Assembly (NCBI RefSeq): GCF_000002075.1
Contig: NW_004797369.1
Location: 1,529,027 to 1,593,026 of the forward strand
Length of the DNA: 64,000 nt
DNA from: Aplysia californica
Lineage: Eukaryota > Mollusca > Gastropoda > Aplysiida > Aplysiidae
Direction: 5' to 3'
Shown: positions 45,311 through 59,127 of the stretch, piece by piece
Numbering within the stretch: position 1 is the stretch's first letter
Layout of the letters: each line of letters starts with the position of its first letter
The notes under the pieces: generated by a model
The model's input: the letters and a program-made list of their open reading frames with translations, nothing else
Databases searched by the model: none
What the model was told of the DNA's origin: nothing
Position numbers and translations under genes: made by a program

Positions 45311-46242
45311 TTAACTCACTTCAGACGGCTCACACAACAGTTGCGTGACCCCCGCCGCGACGGGTCTCACAAGCCCTGCGTGACCAACTTTGGAATTTTT
45401 TTTCCGCTCTACAAATCACGCACGGATCGCGAGACCCGCCTCGTACCCTTGTTTGGCAAAGCCTGAGCTACTTAAGACTTCGTTTCGTATCTCTGGGGCC
45501 GGTAGTTTTTAAGTTATTGAAGGTGAAGGACAGTGACCCCAACTGGGGTTGAACAGACCGGAACTCGCGCTTTGTTTTTTTCTATACAGCTGATAGTAAT
45601 CCGACAGTCGCGTCGTAGTTCGTAGTAACGGTCGAAGAAGTCGCATGAACAAGAATCACATAATTTCGCCGTTTTCTATACTTTTGTACGTTTTACTAGT
45701 TCTAGTGTCTCAGAATATGATGTGTCTAATAGTTAGGATCCTGGATATGTACCCGAACACGGCCCGAGTCGTAGTTCTAGGGCTAGATCTAGCACTAGTA
45801 CCGGTGTTGTTTTTCGCGCAACGAAATCACAACGTCGTGCCGTACATCTGTCTCATGTAATTCAGTGTATGGGTCTGAATCAATGCACAGACCAGCTTTT
45901 ATATTTTCACCAAACACTCGCACATGTATACAAATCAAACCAGAACTCTTTGAACTTTTATTTTTGTTGTTGTCGTGAATTTCATTCTACTTGTCATGTC
46001 TCTGGAAATTTTTCGGAAAATCAAATTCATGCCAATTTTTAAAAAATCATACAAATTAAAGTATTAGACTTAGACAACTTTAGTTTTTTGTATTAGATTA
46101 AGCTTGAATGTTACGTTACTGTCTCAAAAAATAATTACAATAGGGTAATTCTGAGAGTTGTGGTGATTTATTGAAATACCCCCAAAAACGCCAGTCTTCA
46201 ACGCTTGTGACTGGTGAAAGGGCCCAGTCGCAAGTGAGTTAA
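45311..46242 (+). mobile_element. piggyBac-like non-autonomous element, copy 2
   Basis: TTAA at 45311-45314 and 46239-46242 bound an element nearly identical to 28581-29494. It interrupts one unit of the tandem repeat. The neighbouring unit (GAAGACGTTTATAGGTAAAA) shows what the empty site looked like. Confidence 0.78.
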
Positions 46243-46605
46243 CAGGTAAAAAAGTGGCGTTCTTTACAGATTTACAAAGATTATCAGTCATATCTTCTCC
46301 CAAAGTCATGACATTTGAATGAAACTTGGCAACATAAAAGGTTCGCCCTTGCCAAGCAATGATCTGGATCAATTTGTCACAAAAATGTAAGTAGAGAATT
46401 GGATTGATTAGTCTAATAAATCCAGTTCTCTACTAGTAAAAGCATGCATACTTTGTTATAGAAAATAAGATCGTCTCTGTGTATATCCATTGTTGGTCAG
46501 TGTCCTATTGTGTGGTAGATTAAGATGTGTTTAGATAATGTTTACAAGTAATGGGAATATTTCCCACGTGTAGGCTACAACTCATACTATAAATGTAACA
46601 TATTA

Positions 46606-46672
46606 TTTACCCCCCCCCCCCCCCTTCTCTCTTACGCACACACACATGCATGCGCGCGCACTCACGCACGCG
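46606..46672. repeat. C-run and alternating purine-pyrimidine tract
   Basis: A run of C is followed by CACACACATGCATGCGCGCG, a sequence type able to adopt Z-DNA. Structural consequence is inferred. Confidence 0.6.
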
Positions 46673-46979
46673 TGAACGATAACAATGTATAAACGGAACT
46701 ATCTTCCCAGACTGGACTGAATAAGTACCGTACTCTTTAATAACAATCTTAATGGCTCACTTTTCCAATCAGAGCGCAGAGGGCGAGTCCAAGTGTGTGC
46801 TTTTCCCCAGAGGGGGAGAATAGGCTTTCTTAACGCAAACACAATGCCATACCACTTCTCAAGATGTTTGCTTTTCTGTTTCTATTCTTCTGTCATGCAA
46901 TCAAGCAAATAAAAATGACTACATCTATTGTATTGTGACTAAAATGCAACAAAAACGCAAGTTATCAAGGCCCCCGTTT

Positions 46980-47437
46980 ACTGATGACGTCACTTATTGG
47001 AAATTTCCAGGCTGTCCACCCAGCACGCGCAAATGGCAATGTCGCTTTTTCCCTTAGTTACTCCCACATTTTTAAAGATTACGCCAAAACCGCTAAACAC
47101 AGAAGCATGAAATTTTAAGGGAATAAAGAAAAATGATGTACAACGTATCAGTCGGTTTGACAAATCACAGCTCCGAAAAACCTTCAAAGTGCACCACATC
47201 AACCACTTTCTCAAACGTTTTCGACTGCTTCTAGGATGGGTACAATGTTGTCAAACTGCATACTACCAGATTGACCTCTTTTCTGATTGGCTGCCAAGTT
47301 TCATTCATATCCATTCATGAGAAGCGGCGTGAGAGCGAGTTGAAGACAACAACCTTTGCGTTAGTGCGTCCCACGAAACACCCCCGCGGCGGGGGCCAAA
47401 AATCGGCAGAACAAAATGCGCTCGGTGGGCATTGCTA
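46980..47437. mobile_element. relative of the 61448 transposon, opposite orientation
   Basis: It contains TTCTGATTGGCTGCCAAGTT and ends GGGCATTGCTAC. These match the reverse complement of sequence near 61455-61605. The left boundary is not defined. Confidence 0.45.
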
Positions 47438-47649
47438 CATAGTTATATTTTTCTAAAACTACATTCATTTTTCGTTATATTTTTAATTTTTCAGGATTTT
47501 TTAAATTTCATTTCAAGTACTTTTTAATGTGTTTTTTAAACTCTTGTTTTTATGGGAGGTGGGTCCCTTCCCCTTGCTTAGGATCTAACAATAGACTTCC
47601 TGTCCTAACCCTTAGGATTTAATGTAGTGTGTTAAAAATTAAAATGGCT

Positions 47650-50600
47650 TTCCAATTCTCCCCCCTGCTAGCGAAAGTCCCAGTCCTTGTCTTATTCAAA
47701 CTCCTCACATCTGCCTAAGTTTTAGTCAACTGCTCAGAAAAAAATAAACTGACATTCTTTATCCGATAGTTGCTCACATTCCTTCACTTTTATAATTTCA
47801 AACTAACTCAACTTACTGATCCTGCAGCCATTCTCTCAGTCACCTGATCACACCTCTCAAACTTACTGGGTATTTCAGTTGTTCTTCCCATCCTTCAGCC
47901 ACCTGCACATCGGTTTCTCACTTTATTTCCACTCTGTCTCATCTGCATACCATACCTTTCGACAAGTCCTTGCACACGGTCCCCTTCAACCTTACTGAGT
48001 CCTCACTTGGTCCTTTCAATCCTCTCGCCACCATGACACACTTTTCAAACTTACACTGGCGAATCATTGTCAGTCGTTCTTGCCATCCAGCTGCCACCAT
48101 CGCACTTTTCAAACTGACATTCGTATCCTCTCACTCTTTCACCCAATCTTGCTCTCAAAATCTTTCAAAAGTACAGCTTACAGTAGTTGGCAAACACTAG
48201 CACAGGACCAGGTAGGAAAGGAAAAACAAAATGAAATCTCTACCCAGGTCCGAAGTGGAACTTTCTTTTCAGTGTCGTTTTTATCTGACTAGCCTATCAA
48301 ACAGGGATGCCAATGCATAGAAAGAAAACCAATTTGTTATTTCATCAACTTTTAAACCTGTACAATAAAATAAAGATTTCTCTCTCCAGTCTTCGCTTCA
48401 AAAAAATCAATCGAGTCAGCCACACGAGGGCCAACAGCCACAAGTGGATCTTAACGTTCCAAAAAAATGAATACTTGACATTTCTCTACCCCTGAGTTAA
48501 AGCCAATTATATCATATCGATAGAGTTAAAGGACCTAAATCTGACAGGACCCTCTCCCTTCACAACCAATGCACATATACTGTCATCTCCACACTTCAAA
48601 TTTGCACAAGGCCCTTACTATTCAACTGTGAAGCAAGCCCCCCCGCGAGCGTCCAAGATTCATTCTCTTGAGTTGCTAAAAATATCAATTACTTTCGTTT
48701 ACTTTCAAACTTTACGCAAATGAACAAACAGAAACAATAATACACATCTGAATAACAACTTTGCTCAAATTTTTATGTCTGCTTAACTCCCCCCCACCCC
48801 CCAATATCCAAACGAAAAGTGCCCTCTTGACTCAACATAGGAATTGTTACAGTTCACAAAAAGTAAACAGCAAACAATCTAGATGGTGGGGTTTTTGTCA
48901 TTCAATTGTTAATGACCATGCCGTAAAGTGTCATAACCGAGGTAGTTTTCCAAGAAAGACATGATATTCCAGTGGCTTTCTGGATATAAAAAGTCACGGT
49001 AAGGCACCAGTGAATTCCCTATTGAATATTCTTACAATGAACGTTTCATTGATCTACAACACGAAAGGGTAGCTCAATCGATGTGAATAAATTCATTCAA
49101 ATAAAGCATGTGAATGTGCAGTAGCCAGTGCAGGTTTGTTAGCATAGACAATATGTTAACCTCCTTTCTCTATAGCGTTATATCATTTCTCTTTGTTCAC
49201 TTGCCGATTTCATTGAGATAGTTACAAGCTCTTACTGTACTCCTACAAACCATAAACATTAAAGTATAAGAGTCTCATCACCTCAACTCATGTTTTCATT
49301 CGAAAGTTTGCCTCCAAACTAAAGAGCAAACAAGCCCCCTGGACTCACAGGTTCAAACATTCTGTTGTTGCACCACTACCACCATCTGTAAAGACCGGCT
49401 TCCATTCATCGCCTCGCCATTTCTCTGTCTTCTTTCAACCATAAATTCAAAAACACTTGCAACTACCACATGAACAACTGAACAATGCACACACACACAC
49501 AAAGGCTTCACAAAAATACGAAGCGCTAAAATGCCTCTTAATACGGAGTTCCTTGCTCAAGTAGAAAGAAACAAAGGCACTACTGATGCAAAGTTTCATC
49601 CGGGTTCATACAGCTTGCGTACTTTTCATCATCATTATTCCATGTGTACTCAACACAGCAGCAGAACTCTTGATTCTTCACACCAGTCTTTCTCAACATA
49701 GTACATCAGGTACACACACACATATCCAAACAATACAATCAAATCCACAGATACACATGCAAGCCAAACACAAAACCACTCAAAAAAGACAGCCTCTCTT
49801 CATTTGAAGACCATTTAATTTTTTTTATTTTAGAAAACTGTCTCATTGAACAATGAAATTTTAACGGTCACACCTATACCAACACAAACAGTAATGTTAC
49901 ATTCAAATTCATTTTGTTTGTTTTTGTCTTTTCCTGTTGGTTGACAGTAACATTGCAGAAATTCAAATTTTTAGTCAAGAAACAATGCCAATAATAAATT
50001 TATTGTGATTTACAAAGTTCCAAAGCGCTCTGATGAACTGTTTGAGAAGCGAATTGCACGGATTGCTTGATTGAAAACTGATCTCTTCAACTGTACTTAT
50101 GAGAGGTGAAATTTGTTTAGTTGAAAGGGCTAATGGTAATGCAGACTACCCTCACTTTGAACAGGTTATTTTGAGGAAGCAGTGTGGATGTAATAAATGG
50201 TCTTCTGTAATCATTCTCTGCTCTCATTCACTGAGCTGGAAAGTTTACACTCGATGCAATCTCCCACTGCTGAAAACCTTTGAGCACTCAACAGACCAAA
50301 GAACTTCCACCCACACTGATCAATCTTCCACAAATCACTTCAAATCCAACCGCTGTCTCACATTGCATACCCTGCGCACAAAGCGTTCACCTCTACAAGT
50401 CTCAACTCTCATTTTCAATCAAACCAGCATTCAATCCAGGAGTATTCGATAAATAACCAGGACAGCAATCAAGCAACCCATTGCTAAAAGTTTCATTCAT
50501 AACTAACCTTTTCCCAAATGTTTTTGCCCCTAAAAATGACCCATATGTTTGTACTGCATGTCCTATCACACGGCCGCAAACAAGCCCCTATAAATACTAT

Positions 50601-51156
50601 TGTACTCCCAAAGAATGCACTGAAATTACACACAAACACAACACAAAGAACCATGTATGTACACATTGTAAAATGATGGGGGGGGAGGGAGGAGAGCAAA
50701 TGGTTCACTACATATAATTCTTACAAAAAGACCAAATCATGACCGAGAAAATGAACATGGGCCACGCCACCTTTACGATAAAAACTTAACTCGTTTGAGA
50801 CGTGCTGGAAAGAGAAAGGTGAATGAAAAGGGGTTGTTTTCCTGCAAGTCCAAGCACTTCAATTTGTCACACATATTAGCTATGGAAAGGATGAAAATAA
50901 TATGAACAATGACAACAAAAGTTTTCGTGGCAACTTTCAAAAGCTGCAAAGTATTATATTTGAACATCCATATTCTCAATCTTGAATTTGAACTCGTACT
51001 TGCCACAAGGCCGTTATCATCTGCTGCTCCCTGTCAGTCTTTCTTTCTTCCCACACATTTCTTATCCTTTCTTCCCAACTCACTCTGCCCTTTCTATTCA
51101 ACTCCCTTAAAAACCTTGCTCACCATTCAAGCACCAGCGGAGGGGGAAAGAGGCGT
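47650..51156 (-). other. probable TDP-43 3' UTR and downstream flank
   Basis: This stretch directly follows the TDP-43 stop codon and is almost free of the mobile elements that fill the rest of the window. That would suit a long 3' UTR. Minus-strand AATAAA signals lie at 50004-49999 and about 49830-49825. A (CA)7 run at 49488-49501 would be (UG)7 in the transcript. The extent is not proven. Confidence 0.4.
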
Positions 51157-51609
51157 TTAACTCCAACCCCCACTGCCCCGGCCGCCGTGGGAGCCCCCCC
51201 AGCCACCATAGTGACCACCAGAGGTAGTGCTGCCTTCACTGCCCCACCAGTTGCCCCCGGAGCCACCGCCACCGCCTCCACTGCCTCCGCCCATGCTCTG
51301 GCCAAACCCACCCTGGTTGGAGGGCAGGGCCATGGGAGGTGGAGCCTGATGGTCTCCCCCTCCCATGTTACCACCGGTACCTCCCTGACTAGGCCCCTGG
51401 TTCATGCCTCCCCAGCCACCCTGGTTCTGGAGCATGGCCTGAGCTGCAGCCAACATGGCAGAGTTCAGCAAGTTCATACCAAGATTGTTGGCCATTCCTC
51501 CTTCAGCTCCATTCGCCACTTTGCCACCAACTGGTCCTGGGCCACCTTGTCTCTGATTCCAGCCTCCCTGGCCATAACCAGCCTGTCCAAAACCTTTACG
51601 TTCAGCTCC
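51157..51609 (-). CDS. TARDBP: TDP-43 last exon (Gly-rich C-terminal domain)
   Basis: The acceptor is TTTTTTTAG|GGA, phase 0, with TAA at 51159-51157. It encodes 150 residues: [20 protein letters not shown], then the helix region [20 protein letters not shown], then low-complexity G/S/N/Q/W. The helix mediates self-association and phase separation in the human protein. The exon is GC-rich compared with its surroundings. Confidence 0.95.
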   Translation of the reverse strand, partial: GAERKGFGQAGYGQGGWNQRQGGPGPVGGKVANGAEGGMANNLGMNLLNSAMLAAAQAMLQNQGGWGGMNQGPSQGGTGGNMGGGDHQAPPPMALPSNQGGFGQSMGGGSGGGGGGSGGNWWGSEGSTTSGGHYGGWGGSHGGRGSGGWS

Positions 51610-54600
51610 CTAAAAAAAGATTAACCAAAAAAGTGATATTAAAATTAATTGTATAAAAAATAAATACTTTACACAATTACACTTCAAAAGATCTCAGCCC
51701 GTGTTTAAACAAAACAATCAGGAATACTACAATAAGTGTACTTTAGTGTGACCATTATAGTCCAAAATTCTGAACAAGCATGGAATTTTTTTAAGAGGCT
51801 TTTTCAAAGCAAAGTCTTCTTACAACACAAAGTTTTCACTCTATAGTAACAACAAAAAGATCAGACAAACATAATTCTATGTGTCACAACGTGGTGGAAT
51901 CAGGCACTCGTAAATTTTTGGGCATATTATAAAGTTATTGATACCATCTTATAGCCTGCCCATTTGCCTCGCTTTTGATGAAAAAATATCCATTTTATCT
52001 TGGAAACAAGTCAAGACATTGGCAATTGAAGGAGGCGGGGGTCGCCTGGTTTCGGAGGTAAAATTAGCTAGAAAATGGCTCCATAAGTTGAGACATTTCC
52101 TAAGCTTGAGAGTCCGTGGAAACCTAAATTGCAATCTTTTATGCCATTAACCAGTGTTTTTCAGTAAAACCCACACAAAAATGTGTTCTTTAACCCTAAC
52201 TCTGGCAAGTGGTTTCAACAGGAATGGCAGGGCTAATCAGCCAAAACATGCACATGCTTTACAAATCAAATTTATGGACTTGCATAAAATAAAAACCCTA
52301 CAAAAGTATATATTTTCTGAAAGATAATTGAATGAACTTTTATATTTTGCCATTGAACATATGATTTTATTTTATTTTTAAGGGGTTATGTAACTTTGAA
52401 ATCCAAGATGGCTGACATAAAAAATTTACATGCTCATTAGCATATTCACCAATCTAATGTCTTTCTTGTTATAAAAAATGTGAGATGGCAGAAATATGGG
52501 TTTTTCAATTACCTTTCAGAAAATGTATAGTTTTATAAGTTTGAGAAGAACAGGTAATGAGTTATGACTTTCAATTTGTCATGTGGTCTGTTTCGAGCGC
52601 AGCTGATACTCGCTAATTTCATACAATACTCAACATAAAAACACTCTAAGTACAACCATGTGGTTTTCAGCAATCTGCTGGTAGTCTGTAATAATTAGTA
52701 TAGCAAAAGGAACCTACTTTACTCTCTATAGCTCTCCTTTTTCTGCCCCTATTAGACTCCCAAAGAAGTAGAAATCTAGATCTAGTGTTCCATTTGAATT
52801 TGAAAGAGAAGTTGGGGCAGGATGAGAACTGGTACATGTATCCCAATTGTATGTCAGATCTAATCCCACTCTTGACTGAACACCAATAAATCCACCACTA
52901 ACAGTGTCTGAATTACTTTCCCTAGTCAATTCACTTTCAAATGTATCCAAAAAAGATCGATTTTTGGCCATTTTAGACCCACACAAGTGATAGATCTACA
53001 CTGGCATTAGTGGCTTGTGGCCTGATCAACAAGCTTTCAAAACATCCCTCTGTTTTGAAAGCAAAATACTCTTCTCCTAAGCCAGAATGGTAGAAATATT
53101 CTGATTGGTTGGAGGTTAGCCCTTTAGCCCATCAGAAATCACTTTAGGAAGCCCCAAATATTTAGTTGGAAGGCAGAAGCAGCAGTTTACTATATGGTCC
53201 TATGAGATCGGCCCTGCCACTTTCATGGCAGGAAATGGGCCGATTTAATCAGCCCTTGCCAGAGTTAGGGTTAAAAGGCAAGAAAGGTGTTGATCCAAAA
53301 AACAAAGTCAATAAAAATCCCCAAACCAGGGTAAAAACGCTGGTCTCTTCACTTTCATGATTTTGATGAGCGCCTGATTTCAACACGCTGCCTCACACAT
53401 TATAATGTCCCACAAAATACTTTCTCGTTACCATGAGCCATTCATGTTAGTGTCTGCCAGAAGAAAAAATTGTGCATCAGTCATTAAGACGATTTCATCC
53501 GATATCCATATAATATCAAACAGCAGGGGCGGGAGGGGGGATAACATTCGCTTGTGGACAAGTGCTTTCACATTTCACTGTCAGAATCCATGGGAGGGTG
53601 TGCATTCCAGGAACACAATTTTAACAAGACTACAGACAAGAAGCAATCACACAGAATCAATGCATGTACTAACACCAGACAAATTTCACAGTAGGGCATG
53701 CAAATTTATGGGTATTGGTAGCTTACTTCCTGTACTTGTACCAGTCGCAAGTTATAAATCTGAAGCCACGGGAAATCAATCTTAAGTACACTTCATACAT
53801 GAGATACAGTGGAACTCTGATTCAACAAAGTCGTCGGGCTTGACCTTCCATTTAGTTGAATTTTAGTGTTCGTTATAGCAATCAGGTTTTTGTGTAGACA
53901 ATTACAACAACGAACAAGTAATGTGAAATATATTCGACTTTCTCATTTAAAAGTAGTCTTATTTCAAATTAGCAGCATTTTCGTTTCTTTGATGTCATAC
54001 CGAATAAAATTCTAGAAAACCAGTATTGTTCAAAGGGGAATATATTAGTTCAAATGTACACCCGTGTCATCCATCATCAATAACATACTGTTACCCGAAC
54101 AAACCGTGTATTATATAACGCCTAGCATACAGCAATATTCGATTCCACAGTATTCATGCAATTCATTAAGTAGATACGTCAAGACTAATCATTTTAATAT
54201 TGATCAGTAGCCGAGGAAAAAATTTTTTGTGAAGCCTCTGCATCTTTACAGACACTCCACGCCCGGACCCCCCCCCCCCCCCCCCCCCGATACACGCATA
54301 CAGCTACATGTGTTCTGGCCGCCCATCCGACCTCCACACACACCGAGACCTGAGCATACCAACAATGTTTGAAATGTATGAAAGAAGGGCGCTAACATAA
54401 ACAGGCTTTACTAAGCGAAAAACGGTTCATGATGCAGGTGCCATAGACGGCTGCAGAAGAAAGAAAAATGAGCGAAGCCACTTCAGCAGGGGCTGTTCAC
54501 ACTGCAAAGCATTTCTCAGAGATTTGCGGAAAATCACAGGGACTTTCCGCAGAGGCTAAAAATTACTTCCATTTGGCGCCATTCTTTCGGACGAGGTGAA

Positions 54601-57600
54601 TGTTTTGTCTTGTTTTCCAAGTTTTTTCCTTCCAAGTCTCTTTCGCCCTAAGCTCATCAACGTCGGAATCCATTACAAATCCAACCTAATTACACCCGTT
54701 TATCTGTCATATGTCTATTTTGTTTATATTGATTGCGAGACTGAAAGACTGCAACACAACGTGTAGCACGTGTTGGAAATGACATTAGGGACAAAAATAG
54801 CATATTCTTTTGAGATTGTCTTGTTTGATGCAGATGAATGCTTTGAGCTGTCCAAATGACGAATTCGTGGTCTCACAGGATGTTCCAAAGTTGGGTTAGT
54901 TGGGAGACATTTTTTCAACTGATTTCTTTCTTATTTTCTTATTTCCCTTATCTATAGTATATTTTTTTTTTAAATTTTTAGATCCACATGATTTTTGTGG
55001 CAAGTGAATTCAATAAAATGGATTATTATACCAAATTTGGTGATACTCATAGATTGTGTTGTTTGCACCAAGGTAAGGTTACATTTCACTTTTTTCAAAA
55101 GCCTTTGTTTGCTGTCTCTCTAACATTTCTGAATTCCTCTTTAAAAGACCTTTCCAATTATATAAACATAACCCTTTGAAAAAGTTCAAAATCCTGGAAA
55201 AAATTAGGAAAGTGGGAAATCTGCCTCATATTGATTTTTATCAAATAAAAAAAAACAGGGAATCAAATAGAACTCCTTTCGTTGAATCCGAGTTTCCATT
55301 GAAACCACATTTCACTGTACTGGCTTACAGCACAGGCAAGACAAATCACAGGTAGTGAATAACTACTCAAGGCTTATAGAAAGCAAAAGAAATATTCGCT
55401 AAGCTGCACAAATCAAATCAGGTGCTGGTGCTTCAGGGCAAACTCACTTTTACGTACCTTATCAAAAGATTTTGGGGCAGCGCTGCTCACATGGACACTG
55501 GCACCTTTGATGATGTGGTCTTCTCCACAGAGGTTCTGGGCAGTCTCAGCATCAGCAAAAGTGACAAATGCAAAGGCTCTGTAGGGCTTGGGGATAAACA
55601 CATCCACAACCTCACCAAACTTGCAGAAGTAGCCACGCAGGTCATCAGCACTGATGTCTTCAGTGACGCGTCCAATGAAAACCTTGCGGTTCATCATCTG
55701 GTTGTTTCCTTCCTGCCATGTGGACAAGGGCAACAAAACTTGTAAACATCAACAAGTAAATACACTTTTGTAAGGCTAGCCACACCTTGTCACGTACCAG
55801 TATAAGAAAATTCATTTTCCACTTTCTAAAAGATGGAACCTTAAAAAAAATTATCCAATTTCAACAATGTGATGTCATAGCTTAAGAATAGATTAAAACA
55901 TGCTATACTTCAGCACTATGATAGGTACAAAATAAGACTGATAAATATATTGGCCATATAGAGATAGGATGCACAGAATTCAATAACTAGGTACAGTGGA
56001 CCTGCTGTATCTTGAACAATATCACATTCAACAGATACAAAAAATAAGGACCCCAAGGATGCCTCATAATACAAAACAAGTAAATGAAGACACTTCTTCT
56101 TTAAGACAAATCACATTTTGTTTTGATTGTTGAATCTGTGGACATAGATCAAATGGATAAAGCAAGTCCACGTTTATATTGCGATTGCTGAAAATGTCAA
56201 GAAAACCATAAAACTGTAAATTACTAGAATTCATATCTTATCACATGCTTATGTCATACAATTTTTGAACTGTTTAAAATAAGTGAAAGAGTCTACTGGT
56301 TCAAATAACACCATAAAAACTTTGCAAGACGACCCAGCCATCTCTCATATCAAGAACCACAGTTTCAGGCACAAGATAACAAGGACAATAGAAGTGGTAC
56401 ATTGGCCACAACCTTTAAAACAATGCAGGAAACAATTTAGAAACTGACTTTCACCTGTGCAAGAAAAGGGAACCCCATCAGTCTTATCTCCATTACCAAC
56501 CCCCAAACCCTCTAAGAGTCCATGAGGCACCGGCAAAAGTTTCTTAATGTAGCATTGCCCTTTGCTTTCAGAAGCTCTATGAGCTGTCAGCTTCAGAATT
56601 TTAAACTGAACACCATAATTTCATACAACTGCAACAGGTACACCTTTCAATCACTCCACACTTATAGGGAGAAGGGAAAAAAAAACTAGTAAAGAGACCT
56701 CATTAGGCCAAGCAAGAAAAGAAAATGCTCAATACTCTCAAAACCCATTCAAACAAAGAAAGCGTTAACACTTACAAGAAAGACAACCAAGAGTAAGAAC
56801 TGGCAAGGAAAACTAGAAGTGCCAACTATAATTCACTGAGAAGAACAAAAAAACGAAAGACATGCCATCTTTATCTTTGACCAGACGCCTTCTCACAAGA
56901 AAGATCAAGAAGGAATCATAAGACAAACACATTCAAACTTTCTCATTCTTGCTCATTTATGGCCCTTTCTCAGTCTTCATTCATACAAAGCACTCAAGCA
57001 ATTCTTTCAACAACCAGCAAAGTCCTCTCCATTCATCATTCCATGCATCAGTCTGACAACCAGGGGACATTAAAACAATTTTGAAATCTTTATCACTTGA
57101 CAACATCCAATATGACAGCATTCAAATTTCAGGCCAATCAACCATACAGTGACAACAATATTTGAAGTGAAATTATACAAAAATTATTCCACATGATAGG
57201 ACATGAACCTCTTCCGTGCCTTCTTTCAAATTTTCACTGTTCATGGATACTTTTCTACTTTTTCAAGCTCTTTTGTCAAATCACAAATTTTCTCATTGTC
57301 CTTCGAGACTCGAACGGATGGTACCGTCTGAAGTGTAGTAGAAAAAAGATAACAAACCTGCGCGTAACCATCCTCATCATAACCAGCACCAAACTGATAG
57401 GAGCCCTGAGACCCGTGTGTATAAGGTGAGAAGTCATAGCCTGCTCCTCCTCCCCTTGCATGCCCGGAACTGGATTGCTGGAAGTGGGGTGAACAGGGTT
57501 TTTTTGTTGTTTTGTTTTTTTGCTTTTGCTTTTCTTTTACCTTATTTTTTTCTTAAAGATTCTGGGCACTATCAAATGAATCGAAGACATGATCTTAATT

Positions 57601-59088
57601 TTGCCTTTGAGGAGCTAGAGTTTGTATGAAAAGTCGCACCCACCAATCCAGTCTATCAGCCAGTCCAAGGCAGTAGTGTGAAAAAAACCTTCCTCTGTGG
57701 CAGTGGCAAAGGACCTATCAATTGACCACTATGCACCAGTGCTTCAACTTTGCTTAGCAAAGTGGGAGAGGAATGCATTCATACATCATTCATTTTGACA
57801 ATGCTGGTTCAGGCACACAAAACATCCACCCATCAATCATACTGCTGTCAAGCATACACACACATCCAATGAATCATACCAAAAAATGCATTCCACACAC
57901 TCAAAACATTCTTTCTACCGTAGCACTTCTGCCACTATCACACCGTTCTCAAAGGCACACTGATACTGATATATATAATACAGAACTCATTTTGAGGTCT
58001 ATGCCTCATATTGGTGACAGGGACCACCGACATAGTTAAATATCTTAACAAACCAGAGGTACAACCCCCTAATCAACTATTAAACATGACACAAAAGTAA
58101 AATCATCGACAAGTTAAGTATAACAATGTCTCAAACACCCTTAAACCTTTTCAAACACAGTAGTCTCCGCCTGAGATCCCTGTGCTTCGGAGGGGGGAAA
58201 ATGCAGGATCTTAGGCGAACAGGATCTTAGCCGACACACCAGGGGCAGAATTAAGGACCAAAACCGGTAAAAATCATCTCCCCTCACTCTAAAACGGGTG
58301 GAACCAGAGGGTGAAAAAAAGAATCGAACTTCACTTTCTTAGTGCAAACGTCCAAAGCAATCATACACCCTATAGACATGTGCAATTTAAATATCTGGCA
58401 TGTTAATTCTCATACACTTCACATGCAATAGGAAGTGTGTGCAGGTACGTACTTCTGGTATTTCCGTTTTTACTTGGTTGGCTAGGGCCTTGTCTCAGGC
58501 TTGTCAATGAACCATCCTTTTAGTTTCAATTTTAGTTTCGCTGGTTTTGGGTTTTTTTAGCCTTAGACTTGTAGCCTGATAACTACAGTTTCACTTTTGT
58601 ATAGCTTCAGGTTCATTGCTTTTTTACTCCTAGCTCAGGGAAAACAATTCTTAATCTGGGAGTTTTTGTTCTATTTCGGGGGTTTTTTTCCTGTAAAACC
58701 GGAACAGGTTCCACCTGGATGGGTTTGAGAAAGAGTGGTCAACTTCGATGACCAATCACAGTGGCATGAGGCATTCCATTTTCACTAATTATCTTAAAGT
58801 GAGCCTCAAGATCTACCCGTATCCAGTTGCCCCTCCCTCCCCTTTACTTTACCAGTTCAAAATTGATAGCTTTCAATCTCTGACCGGGCTCCCCTGCCTT
58901 TGTCGTTACGAACCATTACATTGTAACCACACCAGGCTTGCCAACTTTTGAGATACTGAATTCTGGAATTTTGATTGCTCCTGAGCGCCACGGACACATA
59001 CTTCTGTGATAGGCTAATAAAAAAAAACAACCACCCATACCACAAAAACAGCTCAAACAAACGAGAGGGAGGGAGGGAGGGAGGGAGG

Positions 59089-59127
<39 letters not shown>

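Noticed and set aside
51187-51624. 145-codon plus-strand open frame over the TDP-43 last exon
   Set aside because: It is the antisense of the Gly-rich tail (GGN codons read as Ala/Thr/Pro). The minus-strand protein is clearly the real one.
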